From the NCBI RefSeq assembly GCF_032854445.1, contig NC_088301.1:2850001-2914000 (forward strand): a stretch of DNA of 64,000 nt. The letters are read 5' to 3'. The notes under the pieces were generated by a model. The model did no database searches. It worked only from the letters and a program-made list of their open reading frames with translations, and had not been told where the DNA came from. Positions 11,501 through 21,133 of this stretch are shown piece by piece. Each line of letters starts with the position of its first letter. Position 1 is the stretch's first letter. The translations under genes and the position numbers were made by a program. Origin of the DNA: Liolophura sinensis (Eukaryota > Mollusca > Polyplacophora > Chitonida > Chitonidae).

Positions 11501-14500
11501 TCCTGGTTCGGCTATCACTCGTACTCTACTCTCCTCAGGGAAGTGTTCAGCCAGTGCCTGCTTCACGACAGCCGCAATCTGCAGGTGCACGTCAAAAGTA
11601 CAAGTTAGACACAGTCACAATCTGGGGGTACAAGAATATGTCAAAGGTTCAGGTTAGACACAGCCACAAAGTACACGTCGAAGTTTCAAATTAGACACAG
11701 TCACAATCTGAGGGTACACATCAAAGTTGGACACAGTCAAAATCTGAAGGCCACAAAGGTACAAAGTCACAGCCTCGAGGTACATGTCAAGAGTACAAGT
11801 CATACAGAGTGACAATCTTAGGGTATCTGAGGGTACACATCAAAGGTACAAGTTAGACACAGCCACAATCTGAGGGTAAACATCAACGGTAAAAGTTGGG
11901 TACACGTAAAGGGTACATGTTAGTCAGCTGTAATCTGACAGTACTCGTGAAGTGTACATGTTAGACACTTACACAGGGTTCGTGCAGGTATATGAAAATG
12001 AAATTCAAGGAGTTCTCCAGGAGTTTTTTGTCATTTTCAAGCCTAGTTTAAACATACAATGGTGCAAATTATAGCATGCCTGCTTTTGCAAGAAATCTCT
12101 GCCCTTCACCTTTGTAATGCGACACATTCTTTGACCCGGTCGTGGCTCAGTCAAAAAAAAAAATGAACGCGATATACCATTATACCAGGCTTTTTCTGGG
12201 TCAGTATTTTTTTTAGCCAGTGACTTTAGCCACTCATCACATTTTGTAGTAAATACTATTTTTCTTTAGCCATACTGCCTTAGCGGCCATGGCTCTTGTA
12301 GGCCTCCTTCTGTAATTAATTTTTATTTGCTTTGGCGTAGCTGCAAGAATCTGTTTGGTCTCTTCCAGGTGTATCTGGAATTTATCAAACGTTACATTTA
12401 AAACAACTCAAAATAATGGATCAATGCTTGGCAGCTTGTGTTTGTTTTTTGTTTTTTTTTAAAATCCTTCCTTTTTTCAAGCTATCTGTAGGATCCTAGT
12501 GAAATGTAATCTCCTCTATCAGAAAAATTAGTTATGAAATTAATTAGTAAATTCAATTTATTTAAATGCAGCATTATGATCAGTACACTGGAGAAACACA
12601 GTTTGAGAGGAGAAAACCACACAGCATACATGTACGTAACGTTACATATTCTGAAACATTTAAGTTACTTCGGATCCAAAATCAAAAGTTTATAAAGTAG
12701 AAAACATTAAATTTTTCATGGGAGATAACTTCATTTACAGGTGTAATGCAGTCTTGATTTATTTAACTTGATAATTTTTTTTTTTTTTTTACAATTGGCG
12801 ATGAAAGGCATCCCCAAAATGCTATGATTCTCATTTGTTATGAAACAAAAATGATTTCAAGCGTTATTTACTGTAAGTCAACTTGCAACAATACCAAACA
12901 CCCCCTGTATCGATTTCTGGTAAGTCATCGCCATACAACTGTGTTGTTGTTGTTGTTTCACTGAGAAAAGGCTGTTTGAAATGAAAGTAAGTGGGTTATT
13001 TTTTTTAATAAGAAAAATTGTGAAAATCTTCTCAAAACCCCAGAAAAATCTCATGGTAGATTTTGTATAACGTCTGTATTTTTTCTTTAGTAAATAAATT
13101 TGTCGCCGAAAACATTCACATTTCTTCAAATTTTATCGCCATTTCAAAAAGTTGTTTTAAATTTGCGACAATGGCGAGTGCCAGCTGAAGCCCTGATTAC
13201 AGGAGAATTATCAGCGAGCTCCTGATATACAGACTCGGCGGTCAGCAGACAATATTTAAGTTCAGGACAATCTCAGATTTTCAAGGAGATTCCAGGAGTA
13301 TTTGTCTTTTTTAAGGGCTTTCAAGTACTTGAAAATGAAATTGTATTTTTCAAGGAGTTTCAAGGACAGTGCGCACCCTGTTACAATCTGACAGTACACA
13401 TGAAGGGTACATGTTAGACAGTTATAATCTGACAAACCTAGAACAGATCACACCCAATGTGTGGGCACAAAACCAAGCAACAACCACTAGTGCCTACACG
13501 AATGTCTTGGTAACAAACATAGACTGGTACAAATGTAACAGTACTGATATTGTACCTTACCTCCCTAAAGCTGATCGGAGCAGACTGCTGTCCAGGGAAT
13601 CCACCTCCAATATCCAGTAGAGTCATCTTGAAGCCAAGCTCCAGCCCTTGGTCGAATACTTTTCTGGACACAGAAATGGCTGCTTCAAACGCTCGTGCGT
13701 CCTCACACCCACTCCCGACATGGAAACTGGAGGTCAGAAATGAGGTCAGGAGGTTAGTCCGAACAATTCCACAGTTACATGTCTGTTATGCTCAGGTGGA
13801 CACAGCCGAGTCAAACTAGTAGCCCTAGACCAGTGAGTAACGGTAGTACCAATCTACCTCCTGTCATGCCAGCTGGCTCTACAGCAGGTTTGGCTAAGTA
13901 GGTTTGCCGCGGACGTAGCCATGGGCTGTGATTGCCTTTAAGGCTATGCTCCACGCTTAACAATATGCTGTCAGGAATCATTTAAATCACTGAATGATTA
14001 TACAAATTATATGAATTTCAGAAACAACACAAATAAAAAACACAATGATTTGCTGCATTCAAATTTTCTACACTTTGTATCAGAATTTGAGTTGTATTAC
14101 TAGAGTGCTCAGCTAAAAAACTACAAGTACACATAAAATATTTTAAGTTTAGCATTTGATTCAAATGAATAAGCTGTTCCCACAAAAGAGTAAAGCATTT
14201 ATTCCATAACAGGGCTGTATTTTTAGCATAGTGTAGAATCACCCTTCGCTGAACGTCAGTAGCCTTAAACATCACGTTTGATTTGCAATTTCTTAGCACT
14301 CCAAAGTAACATATATTTTTCTCATTCTCATTCAATGCCACATGTAGGAATATTCACATATACATGTAGAATGGCACGATATGACAAGCAGCAGGAGGAA
14401 CAATCTGAGTGGGAGAATCCTCAAATTCCAACCTGGCCACAGAAAGACAAGCGCCCTAAGCACTTGGCCACAGCCCACTCTCCCACTGATGTGACACACA

Positions 14501-17500
14501 GTATCAGGTAAATATCTACTTTAAGAGATTACACATCTGTACACATATACATCCTGCTCTACAAAATCACCAGTGTTGTAAATTTAGTCACAAGCTACAT
14601 ATAATTTTGTTGCCCTATCTGCCTCACCTGACTCCGAAAACATTAAGCCCTAGTCCTTTAGCCACTTTCAGCAGATGGTAACAATCCTTGGGATGACAAC
14701 CAAACTTGATGCCCAGCTCACACTGCACCTTGAATTCACTCGGGGGCAGAACCCGTAACACAAGTCTGAAAAACGATTGTACACATTCTTAACCAAACCG
14801 TAAGTCACACAGTCTTCCTTAGGACCACTAATATCAACACAATGGAAGAGTGCTTTCAGAATATCATACAGAGGATGGACAAATAGAAGGAGAGACAGCT
14901 CCAGGGGAGATACAAGTGTAATTTTAGACCTATCACACAGAGAGTAAAACCAGAGCAGCGACGCCTGTGTGATAGCTTGTAAATGGTCAGACTTCACCAG
15001 TGAAATTTGTCAATTTACCTCAGTCAGGGTTTTATTCTGATAAAACTACTTAGTATACGTACTTAGCATCAGGGTAGAGGTTCTTGATCTTGTGCAGCTC
15101 TGCCTCATTATCAAAGGTCATCATTGAGACATGAGTCTTGCGAGCATAACGAATGAACGAGGCTTGTTTACAAGGGTTAGCAAAGATGATACGAGATGGA
15201 GCCACGCCTAGCTTCAGCACTTTCTCAATCTCAGCCTACAAAGAGAAGACATTTTTTTAATTTACAGTGCTACATTTACATACAGTCCAGACTGGCAACA
15301 AACTAGTGTCTAAGCAGACTGTCGTCCACATGCCACCCACTTTCTGCATTTCCAAATCAAAGACAAATGCTGCAAGAATCATAACACTAAAAGCTTTGCA
15401 GTTTCTAAAATTTCCTAATTTCTGTTTTACTGCATTATCTAGTCTTATTCTTTTCTGATGTTTTTGTTAAGGATTGTGCAAAACATTGAGTAAATTTTCA
15501 GAACATGACAAATTCACAAAATGCCAAATGAAGTTTGACTGGATGCTCATGTAACTGTTATGATGTATACATATAGAGAATCAATGCAGCAGTCACAGCT
15601 TGTCTTGCTCCTCCTGCCCATACATTGTTAGTCTGTTTGTTACACCTTACCACCAAATATTGATACTTCAACAGAAAATTTATCTGATTTACAAAACCAA
15701 AATGGAGAGAAGCAGAATCAACTCTGGTCACAGGTAGACTTTGTATAGATGAATCCTCACCCACCTGCCTGAGATGAGTAACCAGTCTGCACTGATCTCC
15801 GCTTACAGGACTCCTTGGAGTCAGAAACCAGTTTACAGCTGAAACACCTCACCAGCCTGGGATGAGTAACCAGTCTGCACTTGACCTCTCCTTACACAAC
15901 TGCTTGGGACAAGAAACCAGTTTACTGCTAAAACACCCCATCTGCCTGGGACGAGTAATCAGCCAGTGGTGAAGCACTGACCACTGCTGACATGAAAACC
16001 AGTACTAAGTCAGTACTAGACACTGCTGCCTGCAATCAGTAGCCAGTGAGTACAGGCTAAAACAGACCTGATGACTGTCCGGAAACAGTAGCCAGCTGGT
16101 ACAGGTGACTCTGTTCGGGACTACTGTTACAGGTTAACAATGACATGACTTTGTATGGGACAAGTAGCCAGTCAGTCCAGGATAATAATGACGTGACATT
16201 GTCCGGCACCAGCAGCCAGTAAGTACAGGTTAATAATGGCGCGACATTGTCTGGGGCAAGTAGCCAGTCAGTCCAGGATAATAATGACGTGACTTTGTCT
16301 GGGACGAGTAGCCAGTCAGTCCAGGATAATAATGACGTGACTTTGTCTGGGACAAGTAGCCAGTCAGTCCAGGATAATAATGACGTGACTTTGTCTGGGA
16401 CAAGTAGCCAGTGTGTACAGGTTAATAATAACGTCTTTGTCTGGGACGAATAGCCTGTGAGTACAGGTATATAATGATGTGATTCTGTCTGAGACAAGTA
16501 GCCAGTCAGTGCAGGTTAATAATGACGGGTCTTTGTCTGGGACAAGTAGCCAGTGTGTACAGGTTAATAATGACGTCTTTGTCTGGGACGAATAGCCTGT
16601 GAGTAAAGGTTAATAATGACGAGTCTTTGTCTGGGACGAATAGCCTGTGAGTACAGATACATGTATATAATGATGTGATTTTGTCTGGGACAAGTAGCCA
16701 GTGTGTACAGGTTAATAATGACGTCTTTGTCTGGAACGAATAGCCTTTGAGTACACGTATATAATGATGTGATTTTGTCTGGGACGAGCAGCCAGTCAGT
16801 ACAGGTTAATAATGACGGGTCTTTGTCTGGGACAAGTAGCCAGTGTGTACAGGTTAATAATGACGTCTTTGTCTGGGACTAATAGCCTGTGAGTACAGGT
16901 ATATAATGATGTGATTTTGTCTGGGACGAGTAGCCTGTCAGTACAGGTTAATAATGACGGGTCTTTGTCTGGGAAAAGTAGCCAGTGTGTACAGGTTAAT
17001 AATGACGTCTTTGTCTGGGACGAATAGCCTGTGAGTACAGGTATATAATGATGTGATTTTGTCTGGGACTAGTAGCCAGTCAGTACAGGTTAATAATGAC
17101 GGGTCTTTGCCTGGGACAAGTAGCCAGTGAGTAAAGGTTAATAATGAGGAGTCTTTGTCTGGGACCAGTAGCCAGTCAGTACAGGTTAATGTCGCAGCAA
17201 CAATTCGTCTGGGACCAGTAGCAGCACGGCCATGGCTAAAGCAGGACACCTGCCAGTAACAACAGGCCAATGGTGCAAAAGTCTGAGTCTTCCACAGCGA
17301 GAGTAATTGGTCAAATCTACTTGGAGTAACAAGACATTTTCAGTGGAGACTATAGGTGTTAACTATTATATGGAAACACCAATGTCGCCAGCCTAGCCTA
17401 CTCAATCGTGTGACGTTATCTGTCGTTATTGTTACACGACTGGTCCACATAAGCTGGCGACACCGGTGTTTCTGCTTAATCATAAGAGTTCTAGGTCTCA

Positions 17501-19349
17501 CTTGCCTTGCTACTAAACCAGCTTGTGGACAGAGCATTCTAAGCCAGTACTGAATTAAATCTGCAGCCAAGTTTCAGAACAATACCCTTGAATACAGGAA
17601 ACTAATGACTACAGAGCACTCCGGTATCTCAAGTGGATGTACAGTACAGCAGAATTCTACAACAATTGCTGCCTTGGGTCATGAGGGCAGTGTAAGATAC
17701 ACTGTCCATACACTGACAATGTTCCCCTTCCTATTCGTGTGGTGACGCGAAACTTCGGCCATCAAACATGGATAGGCCCCAGACAACGTACCAGATGCAA
17801 ACAATCTGGCCACAATGGGAGGAGGATATAGGGATATGACCTGGATGTACTGTAAAACTGAGATGAAACTATATCAAACGAGACGCAAAAACATCAGAAT
17901 CAAGGCGGACAAATCTATCAAAATCCAATATGTGTATGACAAGTACTTACCTTGCTAGCACAATCAAAGGACGTGCCAAGCTCGGCCAGGGTCTTCAGCA
18001 CTGCAGGGCTGTCATTACATTTCACAGCTGAAACACACACAATTTGACAAATGCCAATGCTTTCCTTGAGGCAATTTATAAACAAGAAATCCTATTTCAT
18101 ATGAGGTTCTACAGCTTTGTGGTTGCCTTCTTGGCTAATATGGCAGTTTCAAATTTAAAAGTTATAACATCATGGGGACATCCCTTTGTGCCATGACTTT
18201 GTTGCTTTAGTGACCTGTAGGGCAACTCAGAGCATTTTAACATGGGAGGGTATATACTGTAAATTATACACAATTTTTTTTCGATATTTTGGAGATTTGC
18301 ATGGTAATTCCCGTACATGAAGTCATCCATCATAATATACCCAGCATGTTAAATGTGCTGATTTTCCCCGCCATGCTGTAATGTAATATCATGAGACAAA
18401 GGGACTGTTAGGCACATCCCTGCACCAACATCCTTTAACGCTGTTATTACTGTATATATGAAGTATCGACCTGGCATTAAATTCATTTCAAAAGCTGAAA
18501 ATACTTATCTAATACCTTATCTATTCAAATTTGATAAATACATGTATTTAAGAGAAAGCAGATTAAGAAGGAACTTACCATAAAAGGGCTGAATGCGGGG
18601 AAGAAGGGAAACCCACGCTTTATGTTTATGGATAATATCACCCAAGTCACCAATGAAGAAGGCGTCCTCAGTATCCTGTAGTGAACAGACCCAAAAGCCT
18701 TAAAATCTGACTGCATGGCTAAATTAGCTTACACAAGCAGTCACAGCATTCCCTAAAGCCTTATTCCCTGATGTCGATTTCACAAAGCATTTTCAGCCAT
18801 TTACTTTCAAGTAATAGGCACCAGAAATAAATGTAGGTGCAAGTAACCAGATTTCGTAAACCATTTTCTTCTAGGTACTAGGCACTAGAAATGCAAGTAA
18901 AAAAACCAGATTTTACAAACCATTTATTTCTACGTAGGTCTACCAAGCACCAGAAATACATGCAGATAACTTCACAAATCATTTTCAGTCACTTACCAGG
19001 CACTAGAAACACATGTAAGTAACCAGTGTTGTGTGAACCTTAAATCTGAACTTTTGATAATTACGTAAATCTTATGTGATTTTCTTCAAAAGTCTGTTTC
19101 TTTTGGGGATCTTTTTTCAAGCTGCTGTTCACTGGCTTTATTATAGGAAATATGTGGTGGAGTAAATTATGTTATAAAAGTTAGAAATGGCTAACACTGT
19201 CTGTAAACTATATAAAAGAAAGACAACAGGTAAATCAGTATAATTACCTCCAGTCCACGGCACTCTAGTTTGTCAGTGATGAGACGTTGTTTGGATTTCT
19301 CAAAGGGAAGAATTTCTACAGTACAGTTATTTCCTAAATACTGCTTCAT
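8373..19349 (-). CDS. ODC1: Ornithine decarboxylase, complete, 10 coding exons, 470 aa
   Basis: PLP-dependent decarboxylase of the alanine-racemase-fold group. It converts L-ornithine to putrescine in the cytosol, the committed step of polyamine synthesis. Coding exons: 19248-19349, 18579-18675, 17951-18027, 15063-15235, 14628-14765, 13561-13726, 11407-11578, 10592-10719, 9737-9948, 8373-8520. All junctions are GT-AG and in phase, totalling 1413 bases. Visible sites are PLP lysine K69 (AVKCN), D88 and E94, R154, H198, the GGG loop 236-238 in DIGGGFPG, E275-R278 (EPGR), D341 (YDHAHV), catalytic C368-D369 (WGPTCDG) and Y397. The length is close to vertebrate ODC (about 460). Antizyme inhibitors, the inactive paralogs, normally lose several of these residues, so this should be an active enzyme. 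An antizyme-binding-like segment is present around residues 110-150. Confidence 0.97.
8521..9659. other. ODC1: Last ODC intron, remainder
   Basis: Intron of about 1.2 kb counting the duplicated block. The open plus frame at 8859-9365 has no family similarity and lies antisense within the intron. I see no exon or RNA gene. Confidence 0.5.
9660..9793. repeat. ODC1: 67-bp tandem duplication across the 3' end and splice donor of ODC exon 9
   Basis: Copies 9727-9793 and 9660-9726 differ at about 9 of 67 positions. The first copy contains the used donor (CCTG|GTAAGT). The second repeats the coding end [11 protein letters not shown] and a second donor-like site (TCTG|GTTAGT) inside the intron. Using the second donor would insert the in-frame stop TAA. 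Confidence 0.85.
9737..9948 (-). CDS. ODC1: ODC coding exon 9 with catalytic Cys368 (residues 352-421)
   Basis: It encodes [12 protein letters not shown], with catalytic C368 and D369 contributed across the dimer, and then [17 protein letters not shown]. The acceptor is CTCTTAG. The donor CCTG|GTAAGT splits Trp422. Its last part is duplicated immediately downstream (see 9660-9793). Failure to splice here would read TGG TAA and end the protein at Trp422. Confidence 0.95.
9949..10591. other. ODC1: ODC intron between coding exons 8 and 9
   Basis: Unique AT-rich sequence of 643 bases. No repeat or internal exon is recognisable. Confidence 0.5.
10592..10719 (-). CDS. ODC1: ODC coding exon 8 with the [11 protein letters not shown] motif (residues 309-351)
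   Basis: It encodes [21 protein letters not shown]341 of YDHAH is at the dimer-interface active site. The acceptor is CTGTAG and the donor GCAG|GTAAGC, phase 0. Confidence 0.96.
10720..11406. other. ODC1: ODC intron between coding exons 7 and 8
   Basis: 687 bases, AT-rich, with nothing else identifiable. Confidence 0.5.
11407..11578 (-). CDS. ODC1: ODC coding exon 7 with the EPGR motif (residues 252-308)
   Basis: It encodes [13 protein letters not shown] and [15 protein letters not shown], with the phosphate-binding E275-R278. The acceptor is CCTGCAG and the donor CAAG|GTAGGT. It ends in a variable Ser/Pro-rich loop. Confidence 0.96.
11582..13440. repeat. Degenerate tandem array in an ODC intron, split by a transposon
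   Basis: Units of about 45-50 bp built on GTTAGACACAGTCACAATCT and GGTACA(C/T)(A/G)T(C/G)AA run from 11582 to 11968. They resume at 13386-13440 on the other side of a 1.4-kb insertion (11974-13380). Confidence 0.7.
11974..13380. mobile_element. Non-autonomous DNA transposon with terminal inverted repeats (hAT-like ends)
   Basis: The 1407-bp element starts CAGGGTTCGTGCA and ends TGCGCACCCTG, so its termini are inverted repeats. It is flanked by direct copies of TTACA (11969-11973 and 13381-13385). Subterminal motifs also repeat in inverted form, for example CTCCAGGAG-like and TTTCAAGGAG-like blocks on both sides. I see no transposase frame. The CAGGG terminus suggests the hAT superfamily, but hAT normally makes an 8-bp target duplication and only 5 bp are clear here. 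Confidence 0.65.
13561..13726 (-). CDS. ODC1: ODC coding exon 6 with SFHVGSGC and DIGGGFPG (residues 196-251)
   Basis: It carries H198, which stacks on PLP, and the glycine loop 236-238, which holds the PLP phosphate. The acceptor is CCTCCAG and the donor GGGAG|GTAAGG, phase 0. Confidence 0.96.
13727..14627. other. ODC1: ODC intron between coding exons 5 and 6
   Basis: 901 bases. The frames on both strands (14018-14341 and 14278-14511) are short and unsupported. Confidence 0.5.
14628..14765 (-). CDS. ODC1: ODC coding exon 5 (residues 151-195)
   Basis: It encodes [15 protein letters not shown] through LNVFGV. R154 is the conserved arginine in LVLR. The acceptor is TTTTTCAG and the donor CAG|GTGAGG. 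Codon 196 (AG|T) is split with the next exon. Confidence 0.95.
15063..15235 (-). CDS. ODC1: ODC coding exon 4 (residues 93-150)
   Basis: It encodes [30 protein letters not shown] and NLYPDAK. E94 pairs with the PLP ring. The downstream half corresponds to the antizyme-contact region of animal ODC. The acceptor is TTTGTAG and the donor AA|GTACGT. Confidence 0.96.
15764..17225. repeat. Minisatellite, 48-bp unit with a 142-bp higher-order period, in an ODC intron
   Basis: The core unit is GTCTGGGACAAGTAGCCAGT, then CAGTCCAGGATAATAATGACG and so on. Regular 48-bp copies run around 16213-16420. From about 16480 on, three alternating unit types (GACGGGTC-, GACGTC- and GATGTGATT-containing) form a super-unit. 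The GTGATTTTG marker recurs at 16769, 16911 and 17053, exactly 142 bp apart. Older degenerate units reach left to about 15764. 48 is a multiple of 3, so long open frames appear on both strands, but they are not genes. Confidence 0.88.
17373..17472. repeat. Fold-back element, about 100 bp
   Basis: The left arm 17373-17392 (GAAACACCAATGTCGCCAGC) pairs with 17453-17472 at 18 of 20 positions. Inner arms 17406-17414 and 17431-17439 pair at 8 of 9. The whole stretch reads as an interrupted palindrome and overlapping frames appear on both strands. It is probably a small MITE-like element in an ODC intron. Confidence 0.65.
17951..18027 (-). CDS. ODC1: ODC coding exon 3 with the PLP lysine (residues 67-92)
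   Basis: It encodes [14 protein letters not shown] through FDCASK. K69 forms the Schiff base with PLP, and D88 is a conserved active-site residue. The acceptor is GTTTCAG and the donor AAG|GTAAGT. Confidence 0.96.
18579..18675 (-). CDS. ODC1: ODC coding exon 2 (residues 35-66)
   Basis: The acceptor is CACTACAG and the donor is TATG|GTAAGT. It encodes [15 protein letters not shown], the conserved entry to the barrel domain, through PRIQPFY. Confidence 0.95.
18777..19030. repeat. Degenerate tandem repeat, about 65-70 bp unit, in an ODC intron
   Basis: About four diverged copies carry ACAAA(C/G)CATTT, TAC(T/C)(A/T)GGCACCAGAAAT and AAGTAACCAGA motifs. It lies between coding exons 1 and 2. Confidence 0.6.
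19248..19349 (-). CDS. ODC1: ODC coding exon 1 (residues 1-34)
   Basis: The ATG at 19349-19347 lies in ACAACAATGAAG. The exon encodes [14 protein letters not shown] and ends ...CRGLE at the donor GAG|GTAATT, phase 0. There is no in-frame ATG upstream in the exon. Residues 35-69 then follow the usual ODC numbering exactly. Confidence 0.93.
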
Positions 19350-19415
19350 TGTTGTAGCTTGTCAGTCAAAACAACAACAACAAAGTTAAGCTGAATATCT
19401 GAGTATACAAACAAT
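19350..19415 (-). other. ODC1: ODC 5' UTR part of the first coding exon
   Basis: The acceptor TTGTCTTCAG lies just upstream of 19415, preceded by a pyrimidine-rich tract. 66 bases of leader follow with no ATG before the start at 19349, and include a short TTG repeat. Confidence 0.65.
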
Positions 19416-19722
19416 CTGAAGACAAGACAGAAAAAACAAAATTAGAGTAACTTCATTAACTGTAAATGCACTTAAATGCAGTTAAATGAATGACAATTAA
19501 AAACACTTAACATGATTAAGAGTCTTTGTTGCCCATTAGCCACTATTTTATTAACTGAATTTATCTATGTACCCATCAGACAGAAGCTCATGGCATTTTG
19601 CACAAGGGATTTTTGTATCAAGATTGTTGAGCTGACTACAGTCATGTTACTAGAAAGAGTGATATACATGAGGGACAACTGCACCACATTTACATGTATT
19701 ACCAGCTAGAGCAACATCATAC

Positions 19723-19838
19723 CTGGCCACAAAAACACCTGCTTTCAGCCGATGCTAGCTGGGATCCCAGGGTGGTTCTGCGTTGAAGTCTACCGTCCGG
19801 TAGGAGCCCTCAGGGCTTGCTTTACTAATGGCCTTGCC
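19723..19838 (-). other. ODC1: Probable ODC 5' UTR exon 2
   Basis: There is a strong pyrimidine tract and acceptor (TTCTCTCCCCAG) and a good donor (GGCCAG|GTATGATG), enclosing 116 GC-richer bases without an ATG. One frame is open for 27 codons and then hits TAG. The same frame has no ATG in exon 1, so I read it as untranslated leader. A short unrelated coding exon is possible but less likely. Confidence 0.5.
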
Positions 19839-20334
19839 CTGGGGAGAGAAAAAGAATACACAAATTGAACATGGAAATAACACACAATAATTAACTGAAC
19901 AGACAAATGAACGTCTCCTGCCCTCACTGGTCTACAATAAATTCTTACATTTACGTAATGTACAGTCCATGTATTTATATATACCAAAAGCAAGTTAAAG
20001 TCAGCACTTAGAAGACCCATAATTATGGACATGGATCAACCCAATAAAAATGTGTACAGGAGTTCCCACAAAGGCAACATAATTACTGTCTCAAGTCACT
20101 GAAAACTGAGAAGAACCTGGCAAGCTGTTGCTTCAGAGAGATAATACAATAATATAACAATATCGTCATTAAAAACCAGCTGATTTATAGATACACTATA
20201 ATTAAACCAGACCTTCTCTGACTATAGATATACTCTATAGATATACTGGTACAAAATTATAATGTAAATATACACATACTCATTTTTTTTTTCATTGTAT
20301 GTACCAGGTAGGTATAATTTATTTATTTATAATT

Positions 20335-20427
20335 ATATATTTACTTGGTTGATGTTTTACGCAGCACTCATGAATATTTCACTTCCACGACGGTGGCCAG
20401 TATTAAGTTGAGAAGAAATTGGCAGAG
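20335..20427 (-). mobile_element. SINE family A fragment (tail end)
   Basis: The plus strand reads TTGATGTTTTACGCAGCAC, CATGAATATTTCACTTCC and ACGACGGTGGCCAG. It is truncated after the central body and diverged. Confidence 0.75.
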
Positions 20428-20957
20428 TGCAATTGTGTAAATGTGTATTTACCCAGTCTCTAATACACTCTGGCTTTTCATTTGTCAGTTCAAACATGTA
20501 AGCGTACCAGTCCCTTGACATTTTATATCCATCTAAATCTGCATGATATCAATGCCTCTCAGACAAGTGGAGTGAGTCACATGCCTTGGGAATTTATGAC
20601 CTAGAGACAAGTTTATACCCTGATAGAATAAAATCAAGCTATCACCACCAAACTTCATGTAAGACCACCTTAACATTCTTCACGAGAGTGCAGAATGACT
20701 CATTTATATTGCTGCCTATACCTCAAAATATCAAATACAGTAAATGTATTTAAATGGTTTTTGGACCTCGTGCCACATGGTAAAGAGAGAGTGAAGGAAG
20801 ATGTACATGTTTCTTGACGTACATAATGACATATTCTATGCTACAGAACTGGTACCATATCATTTCTGCTAATTTTTCCTTGACAATGAAATGTACACAA
20901 AAAAATCCACAACATGTAAATGTATTTATTGTTCTCCAGAGAGCACATGTACAGGCG

Positions 20958-21133
20958 CATTCAAATAAGGTGCAAGCACATGACACAAACAAGGCGCAAG
21001 CACATGACACAAACAAGGTGCAAGAACACCATGACACAAGGTGCAAGCACAAAATACAAACAAGGTGCAAGCACATCATACAAACAAGGTGCAAGCATGT
21101 GACACAAGGTGCAGGCACATCATATAAATAAGG
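20958..21133. repeat. Minisatellite, about 24-bp unit
   Basis: About seven copies of GGTGCAAGCACATGACACAAACAA, some lacking internal bases. The unit is close to a multiple of 3, so long frames open on both strands. Confidence 0.85.

Noticed and set aside
16057-16497. 146-codon minus frame in the ODC intron
   Set aside because: Product of the 48-bp minisatellite; it lies between two firmly placed ODC exons.
8373-19349. Antizyme inhibitor instead of ODC
   Set aside because: K69, D88, E94, R154, H198, E275, D341, C368, D369 and Y397 are all present; antizyme inhibitors lose several of these.
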